Positions 33,198 through 41,973 of a DNA stretch of 64,000 nucleotides are shown here, one piece after another. Position 1 is the first letter of the stretch. Every line of letters begins with the position of its first letter. The DNA is taken from assembly GCA_033283385.1 (NCBI GenBank), contig JAWMQQ010000001.1, positions 1 to 64,000 on the forward strand. The letters run 5' to 3'. The translations under genes and the position numbers were made by a program. The notes beneath the pieces were generated by a model. It was given only the letters and a program-made list of their open reading frames with translations. It did not search any database and was not told the origin of the DNA. The DNA is from Mangrovimicrobium sp033283385. GTDB taxonomy: Bacteria > Pseudomonadota > Gammaproteobacteria > Pseudomonadales > Halieaceae.

Positions 33198-34519
33198 GAC
33201 GTACGGATCGTGCGGGAATCCGAGTCCGGTTCGTCGAGCAGGCGGCGTGCCAGGGCGCCGATATCGTGGCGCTGCCACTGGTTGAGGAACATGGTGAGCA
33301 TGTGCAGCGGCACGCGCGCGTCCTCGTCGTCGCGGATGCGCGGGTCGCGGTAGTCCTGGACGGTGGCGAGGTCCGGCACGCGTTTTTCCAGCAGGGCGGC
33401 GTAGTCCATGAGGAAGGCGATGCCCATCCAGCCGGTGACCAGCAGCATGTGGTCGCGCAGCTTGGCGGTATCCAGCACCGGACCGCCGCAGCGGGCGAAC
33501 TCGTCGGCGAAGGTGGCGATGATGTCGTCGAGGTGGGCGTCCCAGAGTTCCGGTTCTGCCCCGCTGAAGGCACCGTAGATCGACTGCGCCACGCTCATCT
33601 GGCCGACCTGGCCCCAGTCCAGCAGCCCGCATTCCAGCTCGCCGCCGGCGTCGCGCCAGAACCAGGCGTTGTCGATATTGCCGTTCCAGTGGCACAGGGC
33701 GATGAAATCCTCCTCGCCGAAGTACAGGCGGCGGATATCCAGCTGGCGGGCGTAGAAGCCGGGCACATCGGCGCGAAAGCGTTGGTGGAAGGCGGGGGCG
33801 CGCAGGTTCTCCGGGAACAGCTGCGGGTAGCGGGCGATGAACGCGCAGGTGCGGTCCACCCGGCGCATGATCTGCTCCAGGTCGTAGCGCATCTGCTCGC
33901 TGGCGATGCCCGCCTCGAGGTCGTAGGGGAAGCGCTCGTAGAAGCTCGGGTCCAGCCGGCCCGCCTTGTGGCTGCCGGACAGCCGCGCCAGCGCGCGCAC
34001 GATGGCGCGGTAGTGTTCCAGCGGCTCGGGCAGCTCGTAGTCCAGGCACTTGATGTAGTGCGGCTCGTGCCCGTCGGCGTCGTAGGCCACGCGCTCGGTG
34101 ATGAGCAGGCCACTGCCGGATTCGTCGTGGAAGTCCGCGAACAGGCACTGGGCCACGCGGATGGGGAAGCCCGGGGTGCGGGTGAGGGCGGCGAAGCGGA
34201 TCTCCGAGCGCATCATATGGCGCGAGCGGTCGCGCAGCGGGTCGTCGAAATTGCGCGAGAACTTCACGAACAGCTGCGTGGGCAGGTCCGCCTGCGGCTG
34301 CGCGTACTCCACTGCCAGCAGCATCTTGCTGCCGGTGCCGCCGCCGAAGCACTCCTCGGCCCGGGTGATGCGCACCACGTGATTGCCCGGGTCCAGGGCG
34401 CCGGAGGCGTGGAAGGCGCGATCGAGGAAGTCGACGCCGCCCTCGCGCAGGGCCTCGACGGTCGCGGGGATGTCCAGCCCCGAGTCGTCGCCGGGGAACC
34501 AGTGTTGTTCTGTCATCAA
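33194..34519 (-). CDS. APH-type small-molecule phosphotransferase (441 aa)
   Basis: A kinase of the aminoglycoside phosphotransferase/EcKinase-like fold. The lobe near residues 70-90 has the lysine strand (QLFVKFSRNFDD). The catalytic loop appears as HWNGNIDNAWFWRD (in place of the usual HGDxxxxN, with tryptophan for glycine) and the metal site as CGLLDWGQVG (D-W-G/Q). Stand-alone APH proteins next to acyl-CoA dehydrogenases are known in 4-hydroxyacid breakdown (LvaA, and the kinase domains of ACAD10/11); this is the most likely role. The stop codon lies in a REP unit, so the last residues (TIRTS) may not be native. Confidence 0.78.
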   Translation of the reverse strand: MMTEQHWFPGDDSGLDIPATVEALREGGVDFLDRAFHASGALDPGNHVVRITRAEECFGGGTGSKMLLAVEYAQPQADLPTQLFVKFSRNFDDPLRDRSRHMMRSEIRFAALTRTPGFPIRVAQCLFADFHDESGSGLLITERVAYDADGHEPHYIKCLDYELPEPLEHYRAIVRALARLSGSHKAGRLDPSFYERFPYDLEAGIASEQMRYDLEQIMRRVDRTCAFIARYPQLFPENLRAPAFHQRFRADVPGFYARQLDIRRLYFGEEDFIALCHWNGNIDNAWFWRDAGGELECGLLDWGQVGQMSVAQSIYGAFSGAEPELWDAHLDDIIATFADEFARCGGPVLDTAKLRDHMLLVTGWMGIAFLMDYAALLEKRVPDLATVQDYRDPRIRDDEDARVPLHMLTMFLNQWQRHDIGALARRLLDEPDSDSRTIRTS

Positions 34520-35313
34520 GGCATGGCCAGGATGTTGCAGTCCAGCCTGGAGAGAATCTTCTCCGCGGTATTGCCGTGCAGCAGGGCGGCCACGCCCGAG
34601 CGGTGCGAGTTGCCCACTACCACGAGGCTGGCGCCGATGCTCTTTGCCACGTCCACGATGACTTTTTCCGGCGCGCCGGACTTGATGTGCACCTGCTCGC
34701 TGGGCACGCCGGCCAGCTCCATCAGCTGCTGGCGGTCCGGCACGAAGCGGAAGTCGGCGAAGGCGTTCACCACGTGCACCTCGGCGTGGCTGCTCTCCAC
34801 TGCCCGCAGGCAGAACTCAATGACGTGCTGGTTGAGTTTCTCGTAGGGCGGCGCCTTGGCCTGGATGTCGATGGCGGCGAGGATCTTCGGTGTCTCCAGC
34901 CGCTCCGCATTCTTGATCAGCAGCACCGGACACAGGCACTCGCGGATCAGGATGGAGTCGGAGCGGGTCTTCAGCACGTGCCGCCCCGGCCGGCGGAACG
35001 AACCCTTGAAGACGGCGCTGGCGAGGTCGCGGGCGGCGGCGCGCACCACCGAGTGATGCCAGTCCCTGTCCCAGTCGACTTCGGAGCTGGTGGGGACGCC
35101 GCGCGCGGCGATCGGCGCCAGCAGCGCGTCCAGCACCGCCTTGTGCTCGGTGAGTTTCCGCCTGACGGCCTCGGCCTCGTTTTCATTGCCGTGGATACAG
35201 GCGAACAGGTGCAGGCTGGCGCCGATGTCCTCGGCGATACCGGCAGCCAGCTCCAGCGCCGGCTGCTCTTCGCGGGTGGGATCGTGTACCACCAGCAGTT
35301 TTGTCAGTTCCAT
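34516..35313 (-). CDS. Universal stress protein, tandem UspA domains (265 aa)
   Basis: Two Usp domains of about 130 residues in a row, as in UspE. The second domain ends with the ATP-binding signature VVVGNSHRSGVAALLHGNTAEKIL (G-x2-G-x9-G-S/T-like; here G-N-T), while the first is degenerate (SAVFKGSFRRPGRHVLK). It is cytoplasmic. Its 3' end overlaps the start of the kinase gene by 4 bp, which implies one transcript. The link to the catabolic genes is unclear; Usp proteins often respond to starvation. Confidence 0.88.
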   Translation of the reverse strand: MELTKLLVVHDPTREEQPALELAAGIAEDIGASLHLFACIHGNENEAEAVRRKLTEHKAVLDALLAPIAARGVPTSSEVDWDRDWHHSVVRAAARDLASAVFKGSFRRPGRHVLKTRSDSILIRECLCPVLLIKNAERLETPKILAAIDIQAKAPPYEKLNQHVIEFCLRAVESSHAEVHVVNAFADFRFVPDRQQLMELAGVPSEQVHIKSGAPEKVIVDVAKSIGASLVVVGNSHRSGVAALLHGNTAEKILSRLDCNILAMP

Positions 35314-35415
35314 CGGTGTTCCGTCTTGCGGCTTCTTACAGGGGAGATTGTCGCGTATTGCTCTGGAATGGGCATTCTAATCGTCTTGCGCAGTTGAATC
35401 CCGCCCGCCGGGGGC

Positions 35416-36840
35416 TCAGGCAAAGATACCATGGATGAACCAGCGGCGGGCGCGGCGGTCGCGAAATATCCAGTAATACTGGCCGGCCTCCCCGCGGGCG
35501 ATGTAGTAATCGCGGCTTACCGGCTCGCGCCACCAGTTGTCCTCGATGCGTTCCGGGCCATAGACCAGGTCCAGCGCGCCCTGCCAGCGCAGGCGGCCGC
35601 CGCGCGGCTCCAGGGCCTGGGGCTGCGGCATCAGCCAGAAGGGGCGCTGGGCGGTTGCCACACCCCGCTCGCTGGCGGCGGGGCGCTCGCCGCCGGTGTA
35701 CAGGGCGTATTCCGGCAGGTGCTCGTCGCGGCAGCCGATGGCCTGCACCGCCTGCAGGCCGAGGCGGTTGCGCAGGCGGTCCAGCAGGCCCGCCAGCGGC
35801 TCGCGCTGCTTGCGCGGGGCGAACAGGTCGATGCTCTCCAGCTCGCCGCTGTGCAGTTCGCGGCAGGCCAGGGCGATGCCTTCCACGCCGGTGGCCAGGG
35901 CCAGGCGCTCCAGGCGCACCCGGGTGAGCTGGTACCAGTTCTCCCAGTCGCTGTGGCGGCAGGAGCTGCGCACGCAGACCTCGCGCAGGCTGCGGTCCAC
36001 GCCCACCAGCTGCCAGTGGATCTCGCCGGTCTGCAGCTGGGTGTTGCGCAGGAAGCGGCACAGGGACTGCAGCAGCAGCTGGATGGCCGGGTACAGCTCC
36101 TCGTTGGCGCGCACCTCGTAGCCGAACCAGTACTCGTCGCCGAACTCCGGCGGCGGGCTGTAGTCGGCGCGCCGGTCCTCGCGCTGGCCCAGCACGCGCT
36201 GCAGGAAGTCGCGAAACGGCGCGCCGCAGCGCCGCGCCAGGGCGGTGGGCGGCAGCGCCAGGATATCGCCCAGGGTGTGCAGGCCGGCGCGGCGCAGGGA
36301 GTCCACCGTGTCGCCGAAATCCCCCAGCAGGGCCAGCGGCAGCGGCGCCAGGCGTTCGGCGAGGTCCTGCCCGCTGGCCATGGCGAGGTCTTCGTCCGCG
36401 TGGGACAGCAGCCAGGCCGCCGCGGGGGTGGGCGCCAGCGCGCGGCTGGCCTGCACGCCGCGGCTGGCGATACCGTTGGCGACCTCCGCCAGCAGCGGGT
36501 CCAGCCCGCGGAACAGGGCCAGGCTGCCGCCGATCTCCAGCTGCAGGCAGTCCTCGCGGTAGCTGAACAGGGCCGGCGTGATGCCGTAGGCCCAGCAGCA
36601 CAGGCGCTGCAGGGCGCGCGCCTCCGCCGCCCGGTCCCGCTCCAGCAGCTGGCAGGGTTCGTCGCCCGCCAGCGCCCGTACCGTGCCCGCGCCCATGCCC
36701 TCGCGGATGCCCAGGGCGGCTGCGCAGTCGTTGGCGCGCAACACCCGCTGCTTCTCCAGCACCGCCACCACGCCCTCGCCGGAGCGGTCCAGGCACTCCA
36801 GCGGCAGCTGGTGGAAGCGCAGGCAGAGCCAGAGGCTCAC
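35416..36840 (-). CDS. imuB: ImuB, Y-family polymerase-like mutagenesis protein (474 aa)
   Basis: ImuB is a non-catalytic Y-family relative that brings DnaE2 and ImuA to damaged DNA and binds the beta clamp. Marks are SLWLCLRFHQLPLECL at the start and the C-terminal YYWIFRDRRARRWFIHGIFA typical of the family. The first 94 codons of the longest frame are REP sequence and an intergenic region, so the GTG at 36840 is taken as the start. A consensus LexA box lies 52 bp upstream. In most genomes imuB directly follows imuA and precedes dnaE2; here imuA is 15 kb away and no dnaE2 is in the window. Confidence 0.9.
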   Translation of the reverse strand: MSLWLCLRFHQLPLECLDRSGEGVVAVLEKQRVLRANDCAAALGIREGMGAGTVRALAGDEPCQLLERDRAAEARALQRLCCWAYGITPALFSYREDCLQLEIGGSLALFRGLDPLLAEVANGIASRGVQASRALAPTPAAAWLLSHADEDLAMASGQDLAERLAPLPLALLGDFGDTVDSLRRAGLHTLGDILALPPTALARRCGAPFRDFLQRVLGQREDRRADYSPPPEFGDEYWFGYEVRANEELYPAIQLLLQSLCRFLRNTQLQTGEIHWQLVGVDRSLREVCVRSSCRHSDWENWYQLTRVRLERLALATGVEGIALACRELHSGELESIDLFAPRKQREPLAGLLDRLRNRLGLQAVQAIGCRDEHLPEYALYTGGERPAASERGVATAQRPFWLMPQPQALEPRGGRLRWQGALDLVYGPERIEDNWWREPVSRDYYIARGEAGQYYWIFRDRRARRWFIHGIFA

Positions 36841-36891
36841 GCGGCGGCCTCCGGGGGTGGCGGAATTGCGGGGGATAATTGGCCCATGATA

Positions 36892-36907
36892 CTGTACATA
36901 CATACAG
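36892..36907. promoter_or_regulatory. LexA (SOS) box of imuB
   Basis: CTGTACATACATACAG is a perfect CTGT-N8-ACAG palindrome of the gammaproteobacterial LexA type. It lies 52 bp before the imuB start and predicts DNA-damage induction. The imuA gene has a nearly identical box at 52521. Confidence 0.92.
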
Positions 36908-36935
36908 TATTCCGCAGATTTTCGCCCGTGTCCAC

Positions 36936-37081
36936 GCAGGAGCCCGCTACGCGGGCGATCGCCGATCTGTAGGAGCCTGCTACGCAGGCGATCGCCGATG
37001 TGTAGGAGCCTGCTACGCAGGCGATCGCCTGCGTAGCAGGCTCCTACGGTATAGTGATCGCGCGCGGAGCGCGCTCCTACA
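36936..37081. repeat. REP-like inverted repeat cluster 3
   Basis: Five units: CAGGAGCCCGCTACGCGGGC, two copies of GTAGGAGCCTGCTACGCAGG, then two reverse units, joined by GCGATCGCC. It sits upstream of imuB, between the LexA box and the lipoprotein gene. Confidence 0.9.
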
Positions 37082-37232
37082 GGCGATTGGGCGGCAACAC
37101 CCTCCGGGTTGATCGGTGTCAACCCACGCGCGCTGCGACAAGCTATATTGAAATGAATGGCCCGGGGGAAGCCAGGATTCAGCCGCTACCGATATCCCAG
37201 ACCATCTGACGTGTTTACAAGGAGAACACCCG

Positions 37233-37676
37233 ATGATTGCACTTGCTCGAACCGCAGCATACACAAGCCGCCCATATTTCGCCGCGGCTGTACTGATGGT
37301 CTGTTACCTGTTACTGGCCGGTTGCGGCAGCACCAAGGTCTACACCGCCGACAAGACCATGGTCTACAACGGCAACCTGTACAACCTGACCCAGGTCAGC
37401 CAGATCGGATCGAAAGTGGATTTGCAGGCGGCGGGTGGCGAGGTGATCGACGCCGGCACCCTGGACAAAAAAGGCATCCAGTCGCTGCTCAAGGAAAACA
37501 AGAACCTGATGATGACCACGCAGTTCATGCTCGATGACAAGCCGGTGGTTTACGAGCGGGTGTCCATCGACAGCTATTCGGGTTACAGCAAGCACGTCTC
37601 GCGCTTCGACAAGGCGAAGAAGAAGCTGGCGAGCTTCATGTCGGACGCCAAGGCCACCCAGCTCAAGCTGGATTGA
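37233..37676 (+). CDS. Lipoprotein of unknown function (147 aa)
   Basis: A lipoprotein signal with lipobox LLAGC (cysteine at residue 31) follows an unusually long N-terminal region; an internal ATG (MVCYLLLAGC) would give a shorter signal. Mature residues contain a repeated strand pattern (YTADKTMVYNGNLYNLTQV) and a lysine-rich helix near the end (RFDKAKKKLASFM). The residue after the cysteine is glycine, consistent with outer membrane sorting. AAGGAG at 37219-37224 is the ribosome binding site. I do not recognise the family. It is flanked on both sides by REP clusters. Confidence 0.72.
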   Translation: MIALARTAAYTSRPYFAAAVLMVCYLLLAGCGSTKVYTADKTMVYNGNLYNLTQVSQIGSKVDLQAAGGEVIDAGTLDKKGIQSLLKENKNLMMTTQFMLDDKPVVYERVSIDSYSGYSKHVSRFDKAKKKLASFMSDAKATQLKLD

Positions 37677-37690
37677 CCGCGGCCACATCC

Positions 37691-37800
37691 GTAGGAGCCT
37701 GCTACGCAGGCGATCGCGCGCGGAGCGCGCTCCTACAGGGGAATCGCCTGCGTAGCAGGCTCCTACGGTACGGTGATCGCGCGCGGAGCGCGCTCCTACA
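37691..37800. repeat. REP-like inverted repeat cluster 4
   Basis: Two forward/reverse pairs (GTAGGAGCCTGCTACGCAGG with GCGCGCGGAGCGCGCTCCTA-type partners) between the lipoprotein gene and the convergent macrodomain gene, whose stop lies just inside the last unit. Confidence 0.9.
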
Positions 37801-38308
37801 GTTTCTGGAAGGCGGCGTTCCAGACGTCGAAGGTGGCCTGGTCGAACAGGTAGAAGCTGATGTCCAGCGGCGCGAATTCGGCCGCCCGGCAGGTATCCCG
37901 GGCGATACGCGCGGCCTCGTCCAGCGGGTAGCCGTAGACGCCGCAGGAAATCGCCGGGGCGGCCACCGACTGGCAGCCGTGCTCCAGGGCCAGGCGCAGG
38001 CTGTTGCGGTAGGCAGAGGACAGCCGCACCGCGGGGCAGTCATCGATGCTGTAACGCGGGCCGACGGTGTGGATCACGTATTTGGCCGGCAGGTTGCCGG
38101 CGGGGGTAATGCGCGCCTCGCCGGTGGGGCAGCGCACCCCGCCGATTTCAGGCACTTCGCGGCAGGCGGCCAGCAGTTCCGGGCCCGCGGCCCGGTGGAT
38201 CGCGCCGTCCACACCGCCGCCGCCCAGCATGGCCTCATTGGCGGCGTTGACGATGGCATCCACGTTGGCGCGGGTGATGTCGCCGACAAGCAGGTGTACG
38301 TTGGTCAT
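37796..38308 (-). CDS. Macrodomain protein, YmdB-like ADP-ribosyl hydrolase (170 aa)
   Basis: A single macrodomain that binds ADP-ribose and removes it from O-acetyl-ADP-ribose or proteins. The marks are VGDITRANVDAIVNAANEAM, GGGGVDGAIHRAAGP and the late loop SCGVYGYPLDEAA, all in the MacroD/YmdB style, with the conserved asparagine and aspartate of the active site. The ATG at 38308 has GGAGG six bases upstream; one GTG codon earlier is also open. Length is standard. Cytoplasmic. Confidence 0.92.
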   Translation of the reverse strand: MTNVHLLVGDITRANVDAIVNAANEAMLGGGGVDGAIHRAAGPELLAACREVPEIGGVRCPTGEARITPAGNLPAKYVIHTVGPRYSIDDCPAVRLSSAYRNSLRLALEHGCQSVAAPAISCGVYGYPLDEAARIARDTCRAAEFAPLDISFYLFDQATFDVWNAAFQKL

Positions 38309-38403
38309 CACATACCTCCGGCATTATCCAGCGGACCCTGGCCCGCAATTATTATTGGAAGCTTCCATGCTCCGCGGCTGTTGCCTGAGCCGCGGCTGTT
38401 GCC

Positions 38404-38841
38404 TCAGGAGCCGACGATGATATCAGCTTCCAGGTGACAGCTTGCTTTCAATGAATTGGTGACCAGGCAATTCGCCTCAGATTTTTCCAGCATGCGCCGG
38501 GCCTTGTCCTCGTCCGCACCCTCCGGCAGGGTCAGGGTGGCCTTGAGGCTGAAGCCGGTGAACTGCATGGCGCGCTCCACCTTGTCCAGCACCCCTTCGC
38601 CGCTAACTTGCAGTGAGACCCACTCCAGCCGCGAGGCGGTGGCGATGGCGCGGAAGGTCAGGATGAAGCAGTCCGTGACCGAGGCCACCAGCAGGTGCTC
38701 CGGCGACCACTGGTCGCCCGGGCCGCCAAACTCCGCCGGACCGGCGGAAATCAGCTGCGGCAGGTTCTCGCCCCGCAGGCAGACCGTGCCCTCGGATTCC
38801 GCCTCGGCGGTGACGCTGTAGTGGTGGGGTAGATCCTGCAT
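38404..38841 (-). CDS. OsmC/Ohr family protein (145 aa)
   Basis: An OsmC-like thiol peroxidase fold. The strand SPEHLLVASVTDCFILTFRAI has the first conserved cysteine (in TDCFI), and SEANCLVTNSLKASCHLEAD has the second (SEANC). The glutamate/arginine environment typical of organic hydroperoxide reductases is partly present. The frame extends 380 codons upstream as a shadow; the ATG at 38841 gives the standard start (MQDLPHHYSV). It probably reduces organic peroxides in the cytoplasm. Confidence 0.9.
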   Translation of the reverse strand: MQDLPHHYSVTAEAESEGTVCLRGENLPQLISAGPAEFGGPGDQWSPEHLLVASVTDCFILTFRAIATASRLEWVSLQVSGEGVLDKVERAMQFTGFSLKATLTLPEGADEDKARRMLEKSEANCLVTNSLKASCHLEADIIVGS

Positions 38842-39141
38842 GCCTGTGCTCCCGTGTCCCGGATGTTGAGATTGAGGGAGCATTCTAGCAAAGCCCGGCG
38901 CCACGGGGGATTGATGCCGGTCATGCCGGACTGCCTGCCGGGCAACTCGCGCACGATATTCGCGGCTTAGATCATTTGACGGATGTGGCTCGACTCCCCC
39001 TCTGCAAAACTCGCCCCACTGCCTGCCTACGCGATCGCCAGTTTCAGCGTCACGCGTTCGACAGCGCCGGGAAATCATAATTAACAGCGGTGTGGCTGCC
39101 GGACCCGACGGAAGTACGGCTGCACGGAGAAACAGTCTGAA
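38842..39141. other. 300-bp intergenic region between OsmC and dioxygenase genes
   Basis: A divergent region between the OsmC gene (leftward) and the TauD-type gene (rightward). It contains the 28-bp element at 38965-38992 and an AT-rich stretch AAATCATAATTAA near 39072 that may hold the promoter. No small gene or repeat was seen. Confidence 0.6.
38965..38992 (+). promoter_or_regulatory. Conserved 28-bp element upstream of the TauD-type gene
   Basis: The core TAGATCATTTGA followed by YGGATGYG is shared with the minus strand at 51651-51678, with 23 of 28 positions equal. Both copies read toward their gene and end about 145-150 bp before its start codon. It is a likely binding site for a common activator. 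Confidence 0.75.
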
Positions 39142-40104
39142 ATGAACGCGCTTGTCCAGACTGGTGGTGTCGAGGTGGCACCGCTGGATCCCAGACTCCC
39201 TTTTGGTGCGACGATCCGGGGGTTGACCCGCGAGCATCTGGCTGACGAGCGGGTACGGGCGGACCTGTACGACCTGTTCGTCCAGGCGGGCGTGATCCAC
39301 TTCCACGGCGAAGACAGCCACGAGATGCAGCTGGAGATCAGCAAGTGCATCGGCGAGCCGGAGCAGTTTCCCTACCCGGAAACCTGGGTGGAGAATCACC
39401 CGGAACTGGTGGAAATCAAGTACTACCCCGACAACGGCACCTGCTACCGGGTCGACGGCGAGTACCTCGGCGGCTGGGTTCCCTGGCATACGGACCTCAT
39501 CTACACCGACGCCATCAACCGCGGCGGTGTGTTGCGACCAAAAAAGCTGTCGCAGCACGGGGGCAGGACGGGTTTCCTCGACCAGATACTCGCATACGAG
39601 CGCCTGCCGGATGACCTGCGCGCCCGCATCGAGGACCTGCACGTGGTGTACTCCCCGGACATCAACCTGGCGAATTCGCGGTTTGCCCGCTGCGGCAGCG
39701 TGGAATTCGTCCGCGGCGCCAGGTCCTTCAACAACATCATCCGGAAGGTCTACCAGCGCCCGCTGGTACTGCATCCCCTGGTCTACACGCAGAAGGAGAC
39801 CGGCCGCAAGGTGCTGAATTTCTCGCCCGGTTTCGCCCACGGCATCTACGAGCTGGGGGGCCCGGAAGGGGATGTCCTGCTGAACGAGATAGCCGCTTAC
39901 TGCACCGACGAGGACTACGCCTACTTCCACAGCTGGCAGCCCGGCGACATGGTGCTGTGGGACAACTGGCGAGTGCTGCACTGCGCCACCGGCATTCCGG
40001 TCGACGAGGAGCGGGTGATGTACCGCACGACGATCAGCGGTGACTACCGGCTGGGTCAGCGCCTGCGCTGGGAAACCGGGGAACTGGAAAGAATCGACAT
40101 ATAA
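39142..40104 (+). CDS. TauD/TfdA family 2-oxoglutarate dioxygenase (320 aa)
   Basis: A cytoplasmic non-heme iron oxygenase. Iron ligands His116 and Asp118 are in VPWHTDLIY and the distal histidine is in WRVLHCATG; the arginine that binds 2-oxoglutarate follows in ERVMYRTTI. TfdA-like members cleave ethers or oxidise side chains of aromatic and sulfonated compounds. It is the first gene of the second catabolic island and is followed 50 bp later by the amidohydrolase. The conserved 28-bp element lies upstream. Substrate unknown. Confidence 0.9.
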   Translation: MNALVQTGGVEVAPLDPRLPFGATIRGLTREHLADERVRADLYDLFVQAGVIHFHGEDSHEMQLEISKCIGEPEQFPYPETWVENHPELVEIKYYPDNGTCYRVDGEYLGGWVPWHTDLIYTDAINRGGVLRPKKLSQHGGRTGFLDQILAYERLPDDLRARIEDLHVVYSPDINLANSRFARCGSVEFVRGARSFNNIIRKVYQRPLVLHPLVYTQKETGRKVLNFSPGFAHGIYELGGPEGDVLLNEIAAYCTDEDYAYFHSWQPGDMVLWDNWRVLHCATGIPVDEERVMYRTTISGDYRLGQRLRWETGELERIDI

Positions 40105-40154
40105 GAATTTTTTGGCTTCCGGCGCAGGGCGCCGGACGGAAAGTGGCGTTGAAC

Positions 40155-41876
40155 ATGACTGAATACAATTTCGACCTGGTGGTGCGCGGCGGGCTGGTGT
40201 ACGACGGCTCCGGCGGCGAGCCGTACACGGCGGATATCGCCGCGCGCGACGGCAGGATAGTGGAGATCGGGCAGGTGGCCGGCAGCGGCCGGGAAGAGCT
40301 GGACGCGCGTGGCCGTATCGTCACGCCCGGCTTCGTCGATATCCACACCCACTACGACGGCCAGATCACCTGGGAGCAAACCCTCAGGCCTTCATCGGGC
40401 CACGGCGTCACCACCGTCGTCATGGGCAACTGCGGCGTGGGCTTCGCGCCGGTGGCGCCGGACGGCCACGAACTGGTGATGAAGTTGATGGAGGGCGTCG
40501 AGGACGTGCCCATGGAGACCATGCTCGAGGGTATCCCCTGGAACTGGGAGACCTTTCCCGAGTACATGGATGCCCTGGAGCAGCGCAGCGCCGATATCGA
40601 CTTCGCCGCGCAACTGCCGCACAACCCCCTGCGGGTGTATGTCATGGGCGAGGCGGGCGCGCGCGGCGAACCCGCGAGCGAACAGGACCTCGCCCGGATG
40701 CGGGAGTTGACGACACAGGCCATCGAGGCCGGCGCCATCGGTGTCTCCACCACGCGCAACATGGCCCACCGCTTCCGCGACGGTCGCCTGGCGCCATCGG
40801 TGACCATCGACGAGCGCGAAGTTCTGGCGCTGGCCGAGGGGCTGCGGGACGCCGGCACCGGCGTATTCGAACTGCTGTGCGACGCGCGGCAGACAGCGCA
40901 GGAGCAACTCGGCTTTCTCGATCGCATCGCACAAACCTGCCAGCGCCCGGTCAGCTTTTCCCTGCTGAAGTCGGCCGACCAGCCGGAAGCCTGGCGCGAG
41001 GTGGTGGCGGGACTGAAGTCCCTGAACAGCAACGGTCACTCGGTGCGCGGGCAGGTCATCCCGCGCCCGGTGGGCATTCTCATCGGCCTGGACGTCTCGC
41101 TGCATCCCTTCGCCTTCCACCCGAGCTTCCGCGAGCTGGAGCACCTGCCCCTGGAGCAGAAGGTCGCGGCGATGCGGGACCCGGCGATGCGCCGCCGCCT
41201 GCTCTCGGAGCAGGCCGACGACCCGCACGATTATTTCAAGACGGTCGTCGAGGACACCAACTGGCTGTTCCCGCTCGGCGACCCGCCGAACTACCACCCG
41301 GCGATGGAGGACAGCATCGCCGCCAGGGCCAGGCAGGCCGGGCTGGAGCCGATGGAGGTCATCTACGACGAGTTGTTGAAGGACGATGGCCACGCCCTGC
41401 TGTACCGCCCCTCCGCCAATCGCGACGGCGAGCGCTTCGAGGGTGTGGGCGAGCTGGTGCTGCATTCCGACCACACGGTACTGGGGCTCGGGGACGGCGG
41501 CGCCCATTACTCCATGGTTTGCGACGCAGCTTACCCGACCTATTTCCTCACCCACTGGGTGGGGCACGCCGATGCCGCCAAGAACGTACCGCTGCCGCTG
41601 GCGATCAGGAAGCTGGCCGCCGACCCGGCCGCCACCGTCGGCCTGGCGGATCGCGGGCGCATCGAGCCCGGGATGAAGGCGGACCTCAATGTCATCGACA
41701 TGGACCGCCTCCGGCTGTACGCACCGCGCACCGCCTTCGATCTCCCCGCGGGAGGCCGGCGCCTGGCGCAAAAAGCAGAAGGTTACGACGCCACCATCGT
41801 GTCCGGCGAGGTGACCTATCGCAATGGCGAGCACACGGGCCGGTACCCGGGCCGCCTGGTCAGGGGGAGCCGGTAA
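40155..41876 (+). CDS. Amidohydrolase, N-acyl-D-amino-acid deacylase type (573 aa)
   Basis: A metal-dependent hydrolase of the amidohydrolase-3 group. The N-terminal metal motif is VTPGFVDIHTHYDGQITWEQ (H-x-H), followed by the family's GVTTVVMGNCGVGFAPV, and near the end VLGLGDGGAHYSMVCDAAY supplies the catalytic aspartate region. A C-terminal strand domain ends with VSGEVTYRNGEHTGRYPGRL. Members remove acyl groups from D-amino acids, but this branch is also found in clusters that break down other amides or lactams. The ATG at 40155 is chosen over the upstream GTG. It lies between the dioxygenase and a TonB receptor. Confidence 0.88.
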   Translation: MTEYNFDLVVRGGLVYDGSGGEPYTADIAARDGRIVEIGQVAGSGREELDARGRIVTPGFVDIHTHYDGQITWEQTLRPSSGHGVTTVVMGNCGVGFAPVAPDGHELVMKLMEGVEDVPMETMLEGIPWNWETFPEYMDALEQRSADIDFAAQLPHNPLRVYVMGEAGARGEPASEQDLARMRELTTQAIEAGAIGVSTTRNMAHRFRDGRLAPSVTIDEREVLALAEGLRDAGTGVFELLCDARQTAQEQLGFLDRIAQTCQRPVSFSLLKSADQPEAWREVVAGLKSLNSNGHSVRGQVIPRPVGILIGLDVSLHPFAFHPSFRELEHLPLEQKVAAMRDPAMRRRLLSEQADDPHDYFKTVVEDTNWLFPLGDPPNYHPAMEDSIAARARQAGLEPMEVIYDELLKDDGHALLYRPSANRDGERFEGVGELVLHSDHTVLGLGDGGAHYSMVCDAAYPTYFLTHWVGHADAAKNVPLPLAIRKLAADPAATVGLADRGRIEPGMKADLNVIDMDRLRLYAPRTAFDLPAGGRRLAQKAEGYDATIVSGEVTYRNGEHTGRYPGRLVRGSR

Positions 41877-41973
41877 ACCCCCGAAACCGGACGTGTTGCC
41901 GCGCGCCGGCCCACGTCCGCAGCTCAACGACAACTTCTCAACACATAAGAAATACCTGGAAACGGAGAATAAT

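Noticed and set aside
35330..35400. A fourth operator copy before the universal stress protein gene
   Set aside because: Only a fragment (CCATTCC and AGAG on the minus strand) matches, without the second half-site; too weak to claim.
36841..37122. A 94-residue N-terminal extension of ImuB
   Set aside because: It translates REP repeats (VGACYAGDR-like peptides) and the LexA box region; the conserved ImuB start is the GTG at 36840.
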